NCBI GenBank assembly: GCA_026004675.1
Contig: BPJP01000003.1
Span: forward strand, 1 to 64,000
From: Gemmatales bacterium
GTDB taxonomy: Bacteria > Planctomycetota > Planctomycetia > Gemmatales > Gemmataceae
DNA length: 64,000 bases
Direction of reading: 5' to 3'
The notes under the pieces are model-generated. The model saw only the letters and a program-made list of their open reading frames with translations, had not been told where the DNA came from and ran no database searches. Position numbers and translations under genes: made by a program. Every line of letters begins with the position of its first letter. Position 1 is the first letter of the stretch. Shown here piece after piece: positions 18,253 through 28,229 of this stretch.

Positions 18253-18738
18253 ATGACCGCGAAGGATGTGCTCGCTTCAACTTTGGATTTCAACCACGGC
18301 GTCTTGAAAACGTATGTGTCGGATTTATCTGATGCGGATTTGCTCGTTCGACCAGTCGATGGGGCGAACCACATCGCCTGGCAGCTCGGACATTTGATTG
18401 CTTCGGAGTGTCGAATGTTGCAGGCGATCCCCGGTGCGACGCCGCCGGATTTGCCGGCGGGATTCGCCGAGAAACACGATCGCAACAAGACAGGCGAAGA
18501 CCAGGGATTTGCGACCAAGGCAGAATATATGGAGCTTTTTGAAAAAGTGCGGCAGAGCACGAAGGCCGCTCTGGAGAATCTTTCGGAATCCGATCTGGAC
18601 AAGCCGAATCCGACGGAGCTGTCCCGGCTGGCTCCAACCCTGGGATCGGTATTCCTGCTGGCAGCGAATCACGAGTTGATGCACGCGGGCCAATTCGCGG
18701 TGATTCGCCGCAAGCTGGGCAAACCCATCGTCATTTAG
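18253..18738 (+). CDS. DinB family protein
   Basis: This 161-residue four-helix-bundle protein is of the DinB/YfiT type. Metal-binding histidines fit HIAWQLGHL (His40, His47) and the C-terminal NHELMHAGQ, the arrangement typical of DinB proteins with a three-His metal site. Some relatives are thiol-dependent transferases, but most have no known substrate. The start at 18253 follows a GGGAGGAGC ribosome site in good position. It stands alone between the S1 gene and a PSCyt1 gene. Confidence 0.88.
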   Translation: MTAKDVLASTLDFNHGVLKTYVSDLSDADLLVRPVDGANHIAWQLGHLIASECRMLQAIPGATPPDLPAGFAEKHDRNKTGEDQGFATKAEYMELFEKVRQSTKAALENLSESDLDKPNPTELSRLAPTLGSVFLLAANHELMHAGQFAVIRRKLGKPIVI

Positions 18739-18854
18739 GCCGAATGTCGCCGAACGAAAGGGCGATTTGATTTGAAGCAGTGATGGTGATGGCGTAAAAT
18801 GGGGACCGATACCTGCCAACGAAATCTGTTATCCCGCCGTTCGAGGTAGTTTCA

Positions 18855-21389
18855 ATGATTCCTCGCTGCTGCTTTGCAGTCGCCCTGTTCGTCGTTGTCG
18901 AAGTACATGTCCTTGCTGGCGATGTCGATCTACCCAAGGTCGTTGAATTCAACCGCGATATTCGCCCCATTTTTGCCGACAAGTGTTTCGCTTGTCATGG
19001 TCCCGACCAGAACCAACGCAAGGCGGATTTGCGTCTGGACGAAGAAAAGAACGCCATGGCCGAACGTGACGGCTATCGCGTCATTGTGCCGCGCGATCCC
19101 GCAAAAAGCGTGCTCTTTGCAAGGATCACGGAGGCGGACGGGCGCCGGCGCATGCCCCCTCGCAAATTCAACAAGACGTTGACAGCCCGCGAGATCGCCC
19201 TGATTGAGCGCTGGATCGAACAGGGTGCTCGGTGGCAAGGGCACTGGTCCTATATTCCTCCGAAGCGCCCCGATGTGCCCGCGTTGCCGGCTGGCAAGTT
19301 GCGCCCCTGGCCGATCAATGAAATTGATCGCTTCATTCTGGCGAGACTTCAGGACCAGAACCTCGAGCCTTCGAATGAAGCCGACAAGCGAACCCTGCTG
19401 CGGCGTTTGTCCTTCGACCTAACGGGGCTGCCGCCGACTCCCGAAGAATACGACCAGTTTGTTCAGGACACGTCGCCCGATGCCTATGAAAAACTTGTCG
19501 AACGTTTGTTGGCTTCCCAACATTTTGGCGAACGGATGGCGATCTATTGGCTCGATGTGGTTCGTTACGCCGACACGGGCGGCTACCACAGCGACAATCA
19601 CCGCGACATCTGGATGTATCGCGACTACGTCATCAAGGCCTTCAACGACAATAAGCCATTCGATCAGTTCACGATCGAACAATTGGCGGGGGATTTGTTG
19701 CCAGGCCGGACCAACGAGCAGTGGGTCGCGTCTGGTTTCAACCGTTTGCTCCAGACGACGGAAGAAGGGGGAGCACAGCCGAAGGAATACGCGGCGAAGT
19801 ATGCGGCGGATCGGGTGCGCAACACATCGTCGATTTTCCTGGCGATCACGATGGGCTGCTGCGAATGCCATGATCACAAATTCGATCCATTTACGATGAA
19901 GGATTTCTACAGCATGGAGGCGTTTTTTGCCGACATCAGCGAACGCGCCGTCGGCCGACAGCCTCAAACGCCGATTCTCAGCAAGGAAGATCAGGCCCGC
20001 CTCGCCAGCCTCGACCGCGACATCGAAGTGCTGAATCGGCTTCTGGTCGCAGAGTCACCGGACCTCGAAGCGGCTCAAGCGTCATGGGAAGCGGAAACCC
20101 TGAAGAAGCTCGGCCCTCGCCCGAAACCGACGAAGGAACTGCCCGCGAATGTCATTCAGGCTTTGCAGACTCCGGCTGGCAAGAGAAACAGCGGACAGAC
20201 CAAACTGCTCCGCGACCATTACCGCAGGATCGCACCGGCACTGCAAAATGAAAACCGCTTGCTGGCGTTTTTGCAGAAACGCAAGCAGGACATCCTCGAT
20301 GCCGCCCCCAAGACGCTGGTTTCCATGTCGGTCCCCCCACGGACGATTCGGCTGTTGCCACGGGGCAACTGGCTCGATGATTCCGGACCGATCATGCAAC
20401 CCGACGTGCCGGCTACCCTGCCTGATTTGCACGTCACGGGTCGTCGCCCGAATCGTCTCGATTTCGCCAAATGGCTCGTGTCGCCAGAAAACCCGATGAC
20501 GGCTCGCGTCTTCGTGAATCGGCTGTGGAAACTTTTCTTCGGTCGCGGGATCGTCGCGACACTCGACGACTTCGGTTCCCAGGGCGCCTGGCCGACACAT
20601 CCCAAGCTGCTTGATTGGCTGGCCGTCGAGTTTCGCGAAAGCGGCTGGGATATCAAACACATGATTCGCCTGATGGTGTTGTCGCGAACGTATCGCCAAT
20701 CATCATTGGTTTCGGAAGCGAAGGGGAAGGCGGATCCGTTCAACAAGTGGCTAGCGCGCCAGGGAAGATTTCGCCTCGACGCCGAGATGGTTCGCGACAA
20801 CGCGTTGGCTATCAGCGGTCTGTTGTCGCGCAAGTTGGGCGGGCCGAGTGTCAAGCCTTATCAGCCCGCCGGCTACTGGCAGCACCTCAATTTCCCGAAG
20901 CGAACGTGGAAACAATCCGCTGGCGAGGACCTCTATCGCCGAGGGTTGTACACCTACTGGCAACGGACGTTCTTGCATCCGAGCCTGTTGGCGTTCGACG
21001 CCCCGAGCCGGGAAGAATGCACCGTCGACAGGCCGCGCAGCAATACGCCGCTCCAGGCACTTGTGCTATTGAACGATCCGACATATGTGGAAGCGGCCCG
21101 CGTTTTCGCCGAGCGCGTCATGCGTTCCGAACGGGGTATGGAAGCGAGGATTCGCTTCGCCTTCCGGCGTGCCCTGTGTCGACAGCCGACCTCGGATGAA
21201 ATCAAAGTCCTCAGCGATCTTTTTCAACGCCATTTCAAGCAGTATCTACAAGACGACAAGGCTGCCAGAGCGTTGCTGCAAGTCGGCGACTACCCGGTCC
21301 CGGACGACCTCGTGCCTGCGGAATTAGCGGCTTGGACTTCCGTTACCCGCGTTATCCTCAATTTGCACGAAACCATTACGCGGTATTGA
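18855..21389 (+). CDS. PSCyt1/DUF1549/DUF1553 planctomycete surface protein
   Basis: This 844-residue exported protein has a signal peptide (FAVALFVVVEVHVLAG). A cytochrome-like PSCyt1 domain carries CFACH at residues 44-48 (heme-type CxxCH). A DUF1549 domain lies at about 145-350 (PINEIDRFILARL, LTGLPPTPEEYDQF, YWLDVVRYADTGGYHSDN), and DUF1553 at about 540-800 (RPNRLDFAKWLVSPENPM, RVFVNRLWKLFFGRGIV, NTPLQALVLLNDPTYVEAAR). These proteins are a hallmark of planctomycetes; their biochemical role is unknown. They are often followed by a DUF1501 gene, which is absent here. Instead an OsmC gene follows after 8 bp. Confidence 0.92.
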   Translation: MIPRCCFAVALFVVVEVHVLAGDVDLPKVVEFNRDIRPIFADKCFACHGPDQNQRKADLRLDEEKNAMAERDGYRVIVPRDPAKSVLFARITEADGRRRMPPRKFNKTLTAREIALIERWIEQGARWQGHWSYIPPKRPDVPALPAGKLRPWPINEIDRFILARLQDQNLEPSNEADKRTLLRRLSFDLTGLPPTPEEYDQFVQDTSPDAYEKLVERLLASQHFGERMAIYWLDVVRYADTGGYHSDNHRDIWMYRDYVIKAFNDNKPFDQFTIEQLAGDLLPGRTNEQWVASGFNRLLQTTEEGGAQPKEYAAKYAADRVRNTSSIFLAITMGCCECHDHKFDPFTMKDFYSMEAFFADISERAVGRQPQTPILSKEDQARLASLDRDIEVLNRLLVAESPDLEAAQASWEAETLKKLGPRPKPTKELPANVIQALQTPAGKRNSGQTKLLRDHYRRIAPALQNENRLLAFLQKRKQDILDAAPKTLVSMSVPPRTIRLLPRGNWLDDSGPIMQPDVPATLPDLHVTGRRPNRLDFAKWLVSPENPMTARVFVNRLWKLFFGRGIVATLDDFGSQGAWPTHPKLLDWLAVEFRESGWDIKHMIRLMVLSRTYRQSSLVSEAKGKADPFNKWLARQGRFRLDAEMVRDNALAISGLLSRKLGGPSVKPYQPAGYWQHLNFPKRTWKQSAGEDLYRRGLYTYWQRTFLHPSLLAFDAPSREECTVDRPRSNTPLQALVLLNDPTYVEAARVFAERVMRSERGMEARIRFAFRRALCRQPTSDEIKVLSDLFQRHFKQYLQDDKAARALLQVGDYPVPDDLVPAELAAWTSVTRVILNLHETITRY

Positions 21390-21397
21390 GGCGAAAA

Positions 21398-21904
21398 ATG
21401 AACGCCGAGCAGTTTCGGTCTGTTCAGGAACCGATCAAGTCGCGCTACCGCCAGAATCCTGATGCGGCGAAGATCACGCTGAAAGCTCGGGGGACGTTAG
21501 GTAGCGAGCGCGTGACCTGCAAGGTGGAAACGGGCAAAACACTTGTGGAAGCCGGTCTCCATCCTGCGACGGGAGGCGATGGCAACTTTGCCTGTTCGGG
21601 CGAGATGTTGCTCGAAGCACTCGTCGCTTGCGCCGGCGTCACCTTGCGTGCCGTCGCTACCGCCTTGGATATCCCGTTACGAGGCGGCCAGGTAATTGCC
21701 GAAGGCGATCTCGATTTCCGGGGAACCCTCGGCATCGACAAGGAGGCCCCCGTCGGCTTGACGAATATTCGCCTGAGTTTTCAGCTCGATACCGATGCCA
21801 CGGGCGAGCAACTCGCTCTTTTGCAAAAGCTTACCGAGCGCTATTGCGTTGTTTACCAGACCTTGCGCCATCCGCCCCAGATAACGTTGTCGATTGCACA
21901 ATAA
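21398..21904 (+). CDS. OsmC family peroxiredoxin-like protein
   Basis: This 168-residue protein carries the OsmC/Ohr fold, which reduces organic or fatty-acid hydroperoxides with a two-cysteine centre. One Cys lies in LLEALVACAGVTLRA and the partner in LTERYCVVYQTLR, matching family positions. The start at 21398 is chosen because GAGGCG precedes it. A longer in-frame start at 21332 would overlap the end of the DUF1553 gene and adds a non-family N-terminus. It is tightly downstream of the DUF1549/DUF1553 gene and probably co-transcribed. Confidence 0.87.
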   Translation: MNAEQFRSVQEPIKSRYRQNPDAAKITLKARGTLGSERVTCKVETGKTLVEAGLHPATGGDGNFACSGEMLLEALVACAGVTLRAVATALDIPLRGGQVIAEGDLDFRGTLGIDKEAPVGLTNIRLSFQLDTDATGEQLALLQKLTERYCVVYQTLRHPPQITLSIAQ

Positions 21905-22008
21905 CCATCCGAGCCATTCCGAGAGAATGGCCGAACCTTGCCGCGTTCTTGCAGACGGTCGCTGCAAAGTCTAAACTTGACGTACACTCGAAATCTTCTG
22001 GTCATCCG

Positions 22009-23641
22009 ATGTCCTTTAACGCAACAAACGGAGCAGTCGGCAATAGGGAGCAGGGCTTGCCTTCCCTGCGAGAGTTGCTGGTCGAAGAAATCGACCGGGT
22101 CATGGGAAAAGTGCGCTCGGCGTCCGCTTTGTCCGTCGATTCCGTTATCCGCTGTTTGGAGGGATTGAAGGAGCGCATACATAAAGACTTCGCACCGAAG
22201 ACGAACGACGCCTTGCATGCAGGTCTGCTTTACGACTACACACTATTCAAGGCAGTCATCGACGGCATCTCCGACATCGTGTTTGTGAAGGACTTGGAAG
22301 GGCGCTATCGCATGCTCAATCCGGCGGGCGCTCATGCCGTGGGAGTCGCACCTCAGGACGTGGTCGGCAAAGATGACTATTTTCTGTTTTCACCAGAATA
22401 TGCCAGGCAAATCAAGGAGAGAGATCGTGCCGTCATGCAAGGTCGCGAAACGCAGACCTACGAAGAACCAGCCGACATCGACGGCGAAGTGCGCATCTTT
22501 CTGTCGACCAAAGCACCTTACTTCGACGAGCACGGCAATGTCATCGGCTTGATCGGGATTTCTCGCGATATTACCGACCGGAAGCGGCTCGAACAAATCA
22601 AAAGCGAAGAACAATATCGTGCCGTTTTTCAAACCGTTACCGATGCATTATTCGTGCTGACTCCAGAGGGGCGATTCGTTGACATCAATCCCGCCGCGTG
22701 CCGGATGCACCAATACTCCAAAGAAGAGTTTCTCAGTCTCAGCCCCTTGGAGATCATCCACCCGGATTCGCACGAGGACTTCAAGCAGGCGTTGACGAAC
22801 ATCTTCTCGGGAGCGAGCTTTTCGTGCGAGGCCCGGCATCGTCGCAAGGACGGCACCTGGTTCGACATCGAAGTACATGCCGTCCCGTTCACCTACGGCG
22901 GCAAGGAACATCTCCTCGCGATCGTTCACGACATCAGCGAGCGGAAGCGAACGGAGAAGACGCTGCGCGAACTTTCGAAGAGGCTTGTGCGCATTCAAGA
23001 ACAAGAGCGGAAATCATTGGCGCATGAACTGCACGATGAAATCGGCCAGCACTTGAGTTTGCTGCATATCAATCTGCGGACACTACTCGAATCGTCCGAG
23101 GACCCCGCACTCACTGGTCGGCTTCACAATTGCCTGCTTCTCACCGAGACCACGCTGGAACGGGGTGCGCAACATATCGCATAGCTTGAGGCCGTCGATC
23201 CTGGATGATCTTGGGCTTTCTGCCGCGTTGCGCTGGTTCCTGTTGGAAATGGAAAAACAAACCGACATCGCGATACGCTTTCTGGCAGATGCCTTGCCAA
23301 AACGTCTGTCGCCGGACGTCGAAGTGGTTCTTTTTCGTGTTGTGCAGGAGGCGTTTACCAACGTTGTCAGGCACTCCCAGGCGAAGACCTTCGAGGTTCG
23401 TTTGGAACGATCAACTGAAGGGATCGAGCTTGTTATAAAAGATGACGGCATCGGCCTCGATCCAGCCGTGACGAGAACGGGCCACAGTCTTGGAATCGTC
23501 GGCATGCGCGAACGGGTAGCCGATGTCGGGGGGACGTTTGCCATCCACTCCCTGCCGGGACAAGGCACGGAGATTCGTGTTTCCATCCAGATCTTCAAAG
23601 AGGAAACGAATACGACTCAAAGGTCGGAAATGAAACCATGA
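22009..23641 (+). CDS. PAS-domain sensor histidine kinase (NarL-partner type, one frameshift)
   Basis: The continuous protein would have 543 residues if one G is removed from the run of four at 23162-23165. It has two PAS domains (about residues 80-190, with VIDGISDIVFVKDLEGRYR, and 205-320, with VFQTVTDALFVLTPEGRF). A HisKA_3 box follows with the phospho-acceptor in AHELHDEIGQHLS (His342), then a HATPase domain (RVVQEAFTNVVRHSQAK, DDGIGLDP, GIVGMRERVADVGG). Without the correction, translation stops at 23184 and loses the ATPase domain. No membrane helix is visible, so it is probably cytosolic. No response regulator lies next to it. Its stop overlaps the start of the next gene by 4 bp. Confidence 0.85.
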
Positions 23642-26600
23642 AAACGTGCAGCTTGATATCCATCGTGTGCCTGGCCGTTTCGTCGTCCTCGGACGAGCCG
23701 ACGCCGAGCTTTTCCCGCGAAATTCGGCCTTTGTTCGTCAAGTATTGTTTGCAGTGCCATAACCAGAAATCAGCTAAAGGAGGATTCAGCCTGGAGACGG
23801 TCGCGGCATTGCGCAAAGGCGGCGACAGCGGTCCGGCAATCGTTCCCGGCGATCCGGACAAAAGCCGACTGGTTCGCATGCTCGAGGGAAAAGACAAACG
23901 ACTGATGCCTCCCAAGCGATCCAAGCAACCGACCGCTGCCGAAAAAGCCCTGGTTCGCCTCTGGGTCGCTGGCGGGGCGAAGGTGGATCGCGACGATAGC
24001 GTTACTGCTTTACCCCCCATTGCGCCCAAGAAACGCTTGCCTTCGCCCATCACCTCGCTTGCCTACCATCCCCAAGGAAAATGGCTCGCGGTCGGCGGCT
24101 ATGAACAAGTCCAAATCCTGGATGCGAAGAACGGCACGGTCCTGTGGCAGGTCGGCGGCCAAACCAACGCTGTCACGGCTCTGGCTTTCAGCCCAGACGG
24201 CAAGTGGCTGGCTGTCGCCAGCGGAGTCGCTGGAGAATCCGCTGTCATTCAACTGTATCCAGCGACCAAACCAGCTACCGCGGCGAAATCCCTTCCTGGC
24301 CACAAGGACCTTATTCAGGCTCTCGCCTGGCATCCGAAAAAGCCGGTCTTGATTAGCGCCGGCTACGACCGGCTGATCAAAATCTGGGATGTCGCCTCGG
24401 GCAAAGAAAAGGGCACGCTTACCGATCATAGCGACGCCGTTTATGGGTTGGCGTTCAGCCCGGATGGCTCCCATTTCGCCTCCGCTTCCGCGGATCGCAC
24501 CGTCAAGGTCTGGAACGCCGAAGACGGCAAGCGCCTTTACACCCTCGGCGAAAGCACCGATTGGTTGTATACGGTCGCCTGGCGGCCAAATGCAAACGAG
24601 GTGGCAGCCGCCGGCGTCGATCAAAGCATCCGCGTCTGGAGGATCGGACCGAATGGGCCAAAACTCGTCCATTCGACATATGCCCATGAAGCACCAGTGA
24701 CAAGCCTGCTCTATTCTCCCGACGGCAAGTCCCTGTATTCGTTGAGTGAAAAGGGGACAGCCAAGAAATGGGATGCCAGCCGAATCATGGAACGCCAGGT
24801 CTATCCAACGCAACGCGAAGCCGTCTTGGCGTTCGCTGTTCGGCCCGACGGCAAGCAGCTGGCACTGGGACGGTTCGATGGGGCTTTACTCTTGCTGGAG
24901 GCGCACAGCGGAAAATTGCAAATGCAACCTCTCCCCGCCAAGCCGAAAGCACCGGTGCTGAAATCGATGACGCCCAAATCAATCCGCCGGGGAACTGTTC
25001 AGCGCGTTGTGATTCTTGGCGAACACTTCGATGAAAACATTCGCTTCTCGTTGAGCCTGCCGAATTGTCGACTAAGCACGAGAACAATCGCGTCGTCCGA
25101 TCGTGCCGAGGTGGACGTTCAGGTGCCCGCATCGGCTCCAGCCGGCATCTATCTTCTTACAGCCAGCAACGAGGCTGGGACCTCCAATCAGCTTTCCGTT
25201 GCAGTCGATCTCTTCGAACAGATAAGTGAAACCGAACCCAATGACACGATTTCGCAACGCCAAAAAGTAACGGTACCTGTCTCCCTTGCCGGGCTTCTCA
25301 ATCGAATGGGCGACATCGACTATTTCGGCTTTTCGCTGAAAGCTGGTCAGGAAGTCGGCGTGCAAGTCGTTACCTCGGATGCCGGCCAATTCGATCCGGT
25401 TTTGCGCTTGACGAACGAAGATGGCGACGTTGTGGCTACTGGCAACGAAGGTTTGCTTGGCTACCGCAGTGAACAGACTGGCGTTTACGTATTGAGCATC
25501 CGCGATCGACAGTTTCGAGGCGGCATGAAGCAATCGTATCGGCTGCACATCGGCAATATCCCAATCGTCACCGGCATTTTCCCATTGGGGGGACAAAAAG
25601 GCCAGAAGGTCGAGGTCCAGTTGCGTGGAGTTCATCTCGGACGCCAGTCGGTCCTGGTCCCTATTCCCGGCGACGCCCCAATCGGCACCATGGTGCCGAT
25701 ATCATTTTCGACTCCGTTCGGCCCACCGCTGGGCAAGCCGCAGCTTGTGGTTGGCGAGTTTCCCGAAGTGGTACGGGGCCCCATTCCTGTTCCTGGCACG
25801 GCCAACGGCGTCTTGATCGGCTGCAAAAAGCAGACGTGGAGATTTCACGCCAGAAAAGGCGAGCGCCTGATTATCGAAACGCACTCCCGCCGGTTGGGAA
25901 TGCCGATGGATTCGTTTCTCGAAATTCTCGATGCCGATGGCAAGCCATTGCCTCGCGCAACCTTACGCTGTTTGGCGAAAACCTACACCACCTTCCGCGA
26001 TCACGATTCCGTACAGCCGTCGATCCGCATCGAAGCTTGGGACGACCTGGCGGTGAACGATTATGTTTATTTGAACGGCGAGCTGTTGCGCATTCGCCAA
26101 TTGCCTCGCAACCCGGACGATAACTGTGTGTTCTTCAGCGAAGGCGGCCGCCGACGTGGCGAACTCGGAACGACGCCGTCTCACCATAGCGTCAACGAAC
26201 CGCTCTACAAAGTCGCCATCCATCCGCCGGGAAAGACTTTTCCGCCCAATGGTTTGCCGGTGTTTACCCTGTATTGGCGCAATGACGACGGCGGGCTGGG
26301 TTACGACAAGGATTCGCGTTTGTTCTTCGACCCACCCGAGGACGGTACATATCACGTTCGCGTCAGCGATACGCGCGGCCAGACGGGGATGCTCATGGCC
26401 TATCGCTTGACGATTCGGCCGCCCAGACCCGATTTTCGCATTCGCTTCAGCCCCAAGAACCCGACCGTCTGGAGTGGAGGTGCGGCTCCGATCGATGTCA
26501 TCGCGACGAGGATCGACGGATTCGAAGGCGCGATCGAAGTTCGGCTGGAGAATGTGCCACCGGGTTTTTCCGCTCCCGTGACGCACATTCCAGCAGGTGA

Positions 26601-27078
26601 AGAAAGCACTTCGTTTGCTCTTTGGGCCGATGCCGGGGCAACATTTTCTCCCTCTTCTCCGCCATTGGCAGTAGTGGCGACAGCAACGATCAACGGAACC
26701 GAGGTCGTGCGTCGGGCGACCGGACTGCGGCCAAAAATCGCAAGCAATCCTTCCATTGTCACTGAAGTCGATCAGCCGGAAGTGGTGATCCAGCCAGGCA
26801 AATCCAGCCATTTGACGGTTACGGTTCACCGGAGCAAAGACTTCACAGGGCGCGTTCCACTGGACATCAAAGGTTTGCCGCACGGCGTTCGCGTTCTCAA
26901 CGTTGGTTTGAATGGCATTTTGATTACTCCTGCCGAGACGCGACGGAGGATCGTGCTCTACGCGGAACCATGGGTGGAAGAAACGGACCATCCGTTTGTG
27001 GTGGTGGCGCGGCGCGAGGACAAGCGCACGCAGTTTGCCGCCCGATCCGTGCTTCTGAAAGTGCGAGCGAAGAAATAG
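23638..27078 (+). CDS. PSCyt1-WD40-Ig-like giant exported protein
   Basis: This 1146-residue protein starts with a short signal-like segment and a PSCyt1 domain with CLQCH (residues 37-41). WD40-type propeller repeats cover about residues 130-430 (for example DRLIKIWDVASGKE, DRTVKVWNAEDGK). A long beta-rich part follows, with IPT/Ig-like and bacterial pre-peptidase C-terminal-like segments (SETEPNDTISQRQKV, GDIDYFGFSLKAG) and repeated beta-sandwich modules up to the end. It is probably exported. This architecture is typical of planctomycetes; its function is unknown. The start overlaps the histidine kinase stop by 4 bp (ATGA), suggesting coupled translation. Confidence 0.88.
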   Translation: MKTCSLISIVCLAVSSSSDEPTPSFSREIRPLFVKYCLQCHNQKSAKGGFSLETVAALRKGGDSGPAIVPGDPDKSRLVRMLEGKDKRLMPPKRSKQPTAAEKALVRLWVAGGAKVDRDDSVTALPPIAPKKRLPSPITSLAYHPQGKWLAVGGYEQVQILDAKNGTVLWQVGGQTNAVTALAFSPDGKWLAVASGVAGESAVIQLYPATKPATAAKSLPGHKDLIQALAWHPKKPVLISAGYDRLIKIWDVASGKEKGTLTDHSDAVYGLAFSPDGSHFASASADRTVKVWNAEDGKRLYTLGESTDWLYTVAWRPNANEVAAAGVDQSIRVWRIGPNGPKLVHSTYAHEAPVTSLLYSPDGKSLYSLSEKGTAKKWDASRIMERQVYPTQREAVLAFAVRPDGKQLALGRFDGALLLLEAHSGKLQMQPLPAKPKAPVLKSMTPKSIRRGTVQRVVILGEHFDENIRFSLSLPNCRLSTRTIASSDRAEVDVQVPASAPAGIYLLTASNEAGTSNQLSVAVDLFEQISETEPNDTISQRQKVTVPVSLAGLLNRMGDIDYFGFSLKAGQEVGVQVVTSDAGQFDPVLRLTNEDGDVVATGNEGLLGYRSEQTGVYVLSIRDRQFRGGMKQSYRLHIGNIPIVTGIFPLGGQKGQKVEVQLRGVHLGRQSVLVPIPGDAPIGTMVPISFSTPFGPPLGKPQLVVGEFPEVVRGPIPVPGTANGVLIGCKKQTWRFHARKGERLIIETHSRRLGMPMDSFLEILDADGKPLPRATLRCLAKTYTTFRDHDSVQPSIRIEAWDDLAVNDYVYLNGELLRIRQLPRNPDDNCVFFSEGGRRRGELGTTPSHHSVNEPLYKVAIHPPGKTFPPNGLPVFTLYWRNDDGGLGYDKDSRLFFDPPEDGTYHVRVSDTRGQTGMLMAYRLTIRPPRPDFRIRFSPKNPTVWSGGAAPIDVIATRIDGFEGAIEVRLENVPPGFSAPVTHIPAGEESTSFALWADAGATFSPSSPPLAVVATATINGTEVVRRATGLRPKIASNPSIVTEVDQPEVVIQPGKSSHLTVTVHRSKDFTGRVPLDIKGLPHGVRVLNVGLNGILITPAETRRRIVLYAEPWVEETDHPFVVVARREDKRTQFAARSVLLKVRAKK

Positions 27079-27083
27079 CCGCC

Positions 27084-28118
27084 CTAATCGAACAGTTCTT
27101 TCTGGCCGGAAGCTTTTGCGGATGTGATTTTTCGGCCCATGTGCTCGAAGGCGCGTCGTGTGGCTTCCCGACCTCGGGGGGTGCGAACGATGAATTGTTC
27201 CCGCAATAGATAGGGTTCGATTTCGTCGCTGAGCGTATCCGCGGGGAGGTTCAGGGTCGCTGACAGGGCATCGACGCCGGTTGGTCCACCGCCAAAAACA
27301 TCGAGCAGAACTTCCAAATAGCGGCGATCCTGCTTGTCCAAACCTTTGTCGTCGACCTCGTACATGGCCAAAGCCCGTCTGGCGACGTCGAGCGTGATTT
27401 TGCCGTCCGCCTCGCTGATCGCATATTGTCTGGCCCACCAGTGACGGTTGATCGCCACGCGTGGCGTGCCCCGGCTGCGTTTCGCCAACTCGAGAGCGGC
27501 TTCTTCAGTGATTTCGGATTTCCATTTGCGTGCGTTGACTTGAATGATCTCGGCCAATTCTTCGACGCTATAGAACTCGAGATGTTCGTGCATTTTGAAA
27601 CGGTCACGCATCGGACTGGAGAGCATGCCGCTGCGCGTCGTGGCACCGACCAGCGTGAATCGTTTCAAAGGCATCGAGATCGTGCGCGCATGGATGCCCT
27701 CTCCCAAGACGATGTCGATGCGGAAATCCTCCATGGCAGGGTACAAGAACTCCTCGACCACCCTGGGCAAACGATGGATTTCGTCGATGAAAAGGATCGA
27801 GCCTTCTTCCAGATTGGTCAAAAAAGGCATCATATCACGAGGATTCGTCAGTGCCGGACCGCTGGTCATTTGCAAGGACGTTCCCAATTCGTTCGGCAGG
27901 ACGGTCGCGAAGGTCGTTTTGCCCAGGCCAGGCGGACCGTCGAACAAGATGTGCGAAAGTGGTTCTTTGTTCTTTCGACAGGAATTGAGTACGATTTTGA
28001 GGCGCTCCACGACGGCTTTCTGGCCGATGATTTCGCAGAGTCGCCGAGGCCGCAACGCCTCGTCGCGTTCGGCTTCCTCGATCGTGCTATCCGTCTTGAC
28101 GACAGCCTGTCGGCTCAT
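27084..28118 (-). CDS. ruvB: Holliday junction branch migration helicase RuvB
   Basis: This 344-residue AAA+ ATPase drives branch migration of Holliday junctions together with RuvA. Walker A is GPPGLGKTT (residues 61-69), Walker B is ILFIDEIHRLP, sensor-like VGATTRSGMLSSPMRDRF includes the arginine-finger region, and the C-terminal winged helix has VFGGGPTGVDALSATL and EPYLLREQFIVRTPRGR. Length is normal. It lies 111 bp downstream of the ruvC-ruvA frame on the minus strand, so ruvC-ruvA-ruvB probably form one transcription unit. The convergent PSCyt1-WD40 gene ends only 5 bp away. Confidence 0.96.
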   Translation of the reverse strand: MSRQAVVKTDSTIEEAERDEALRPRRLCEIIGQKAVVERLKIVLNSCRKNKEPLSHILFDGPPGLGKTTFATVLPNELGTSLQMTSGPALTNPRDMMPFLTNLEEGSILFIDEIHRLPRVVEEFLYPAMEDFRIDIVLGEGIHARTISMPLKRFTLVGATTRSGMLSSPMRDRFKMHEHLEFYSVEELAEIIQVNARKWKSEITEEAALELAKRSRGTPRVAINRHWWARQYAISEADGKITLDVARRALAMYEVDDKGLDKQDRRYLEVLLDVFGGGPTGVDALSATLNLPADTLSDEIEPYLLREQFIVRTPRGREATRRAFEHMGRKITSAKASGQKELFD

Positions 28119-28229
28119 GGTGGTATCCTGGCTACAAAACTAAATGCGGACCCGATCGTTTTCCTGGTGAATCATACCCCATTCGTCGCGCTTGGACATA
28201 GGGCGATCGTTGCCTGGTTGCGGGAAGCG

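Noticed and set aside
25963-27438. 491-residue minus-strand open frame over the PSCyt1-WD40 gene
   Set aside because: Antisense shadow; the plus-strand gene and ruvB explain this region.
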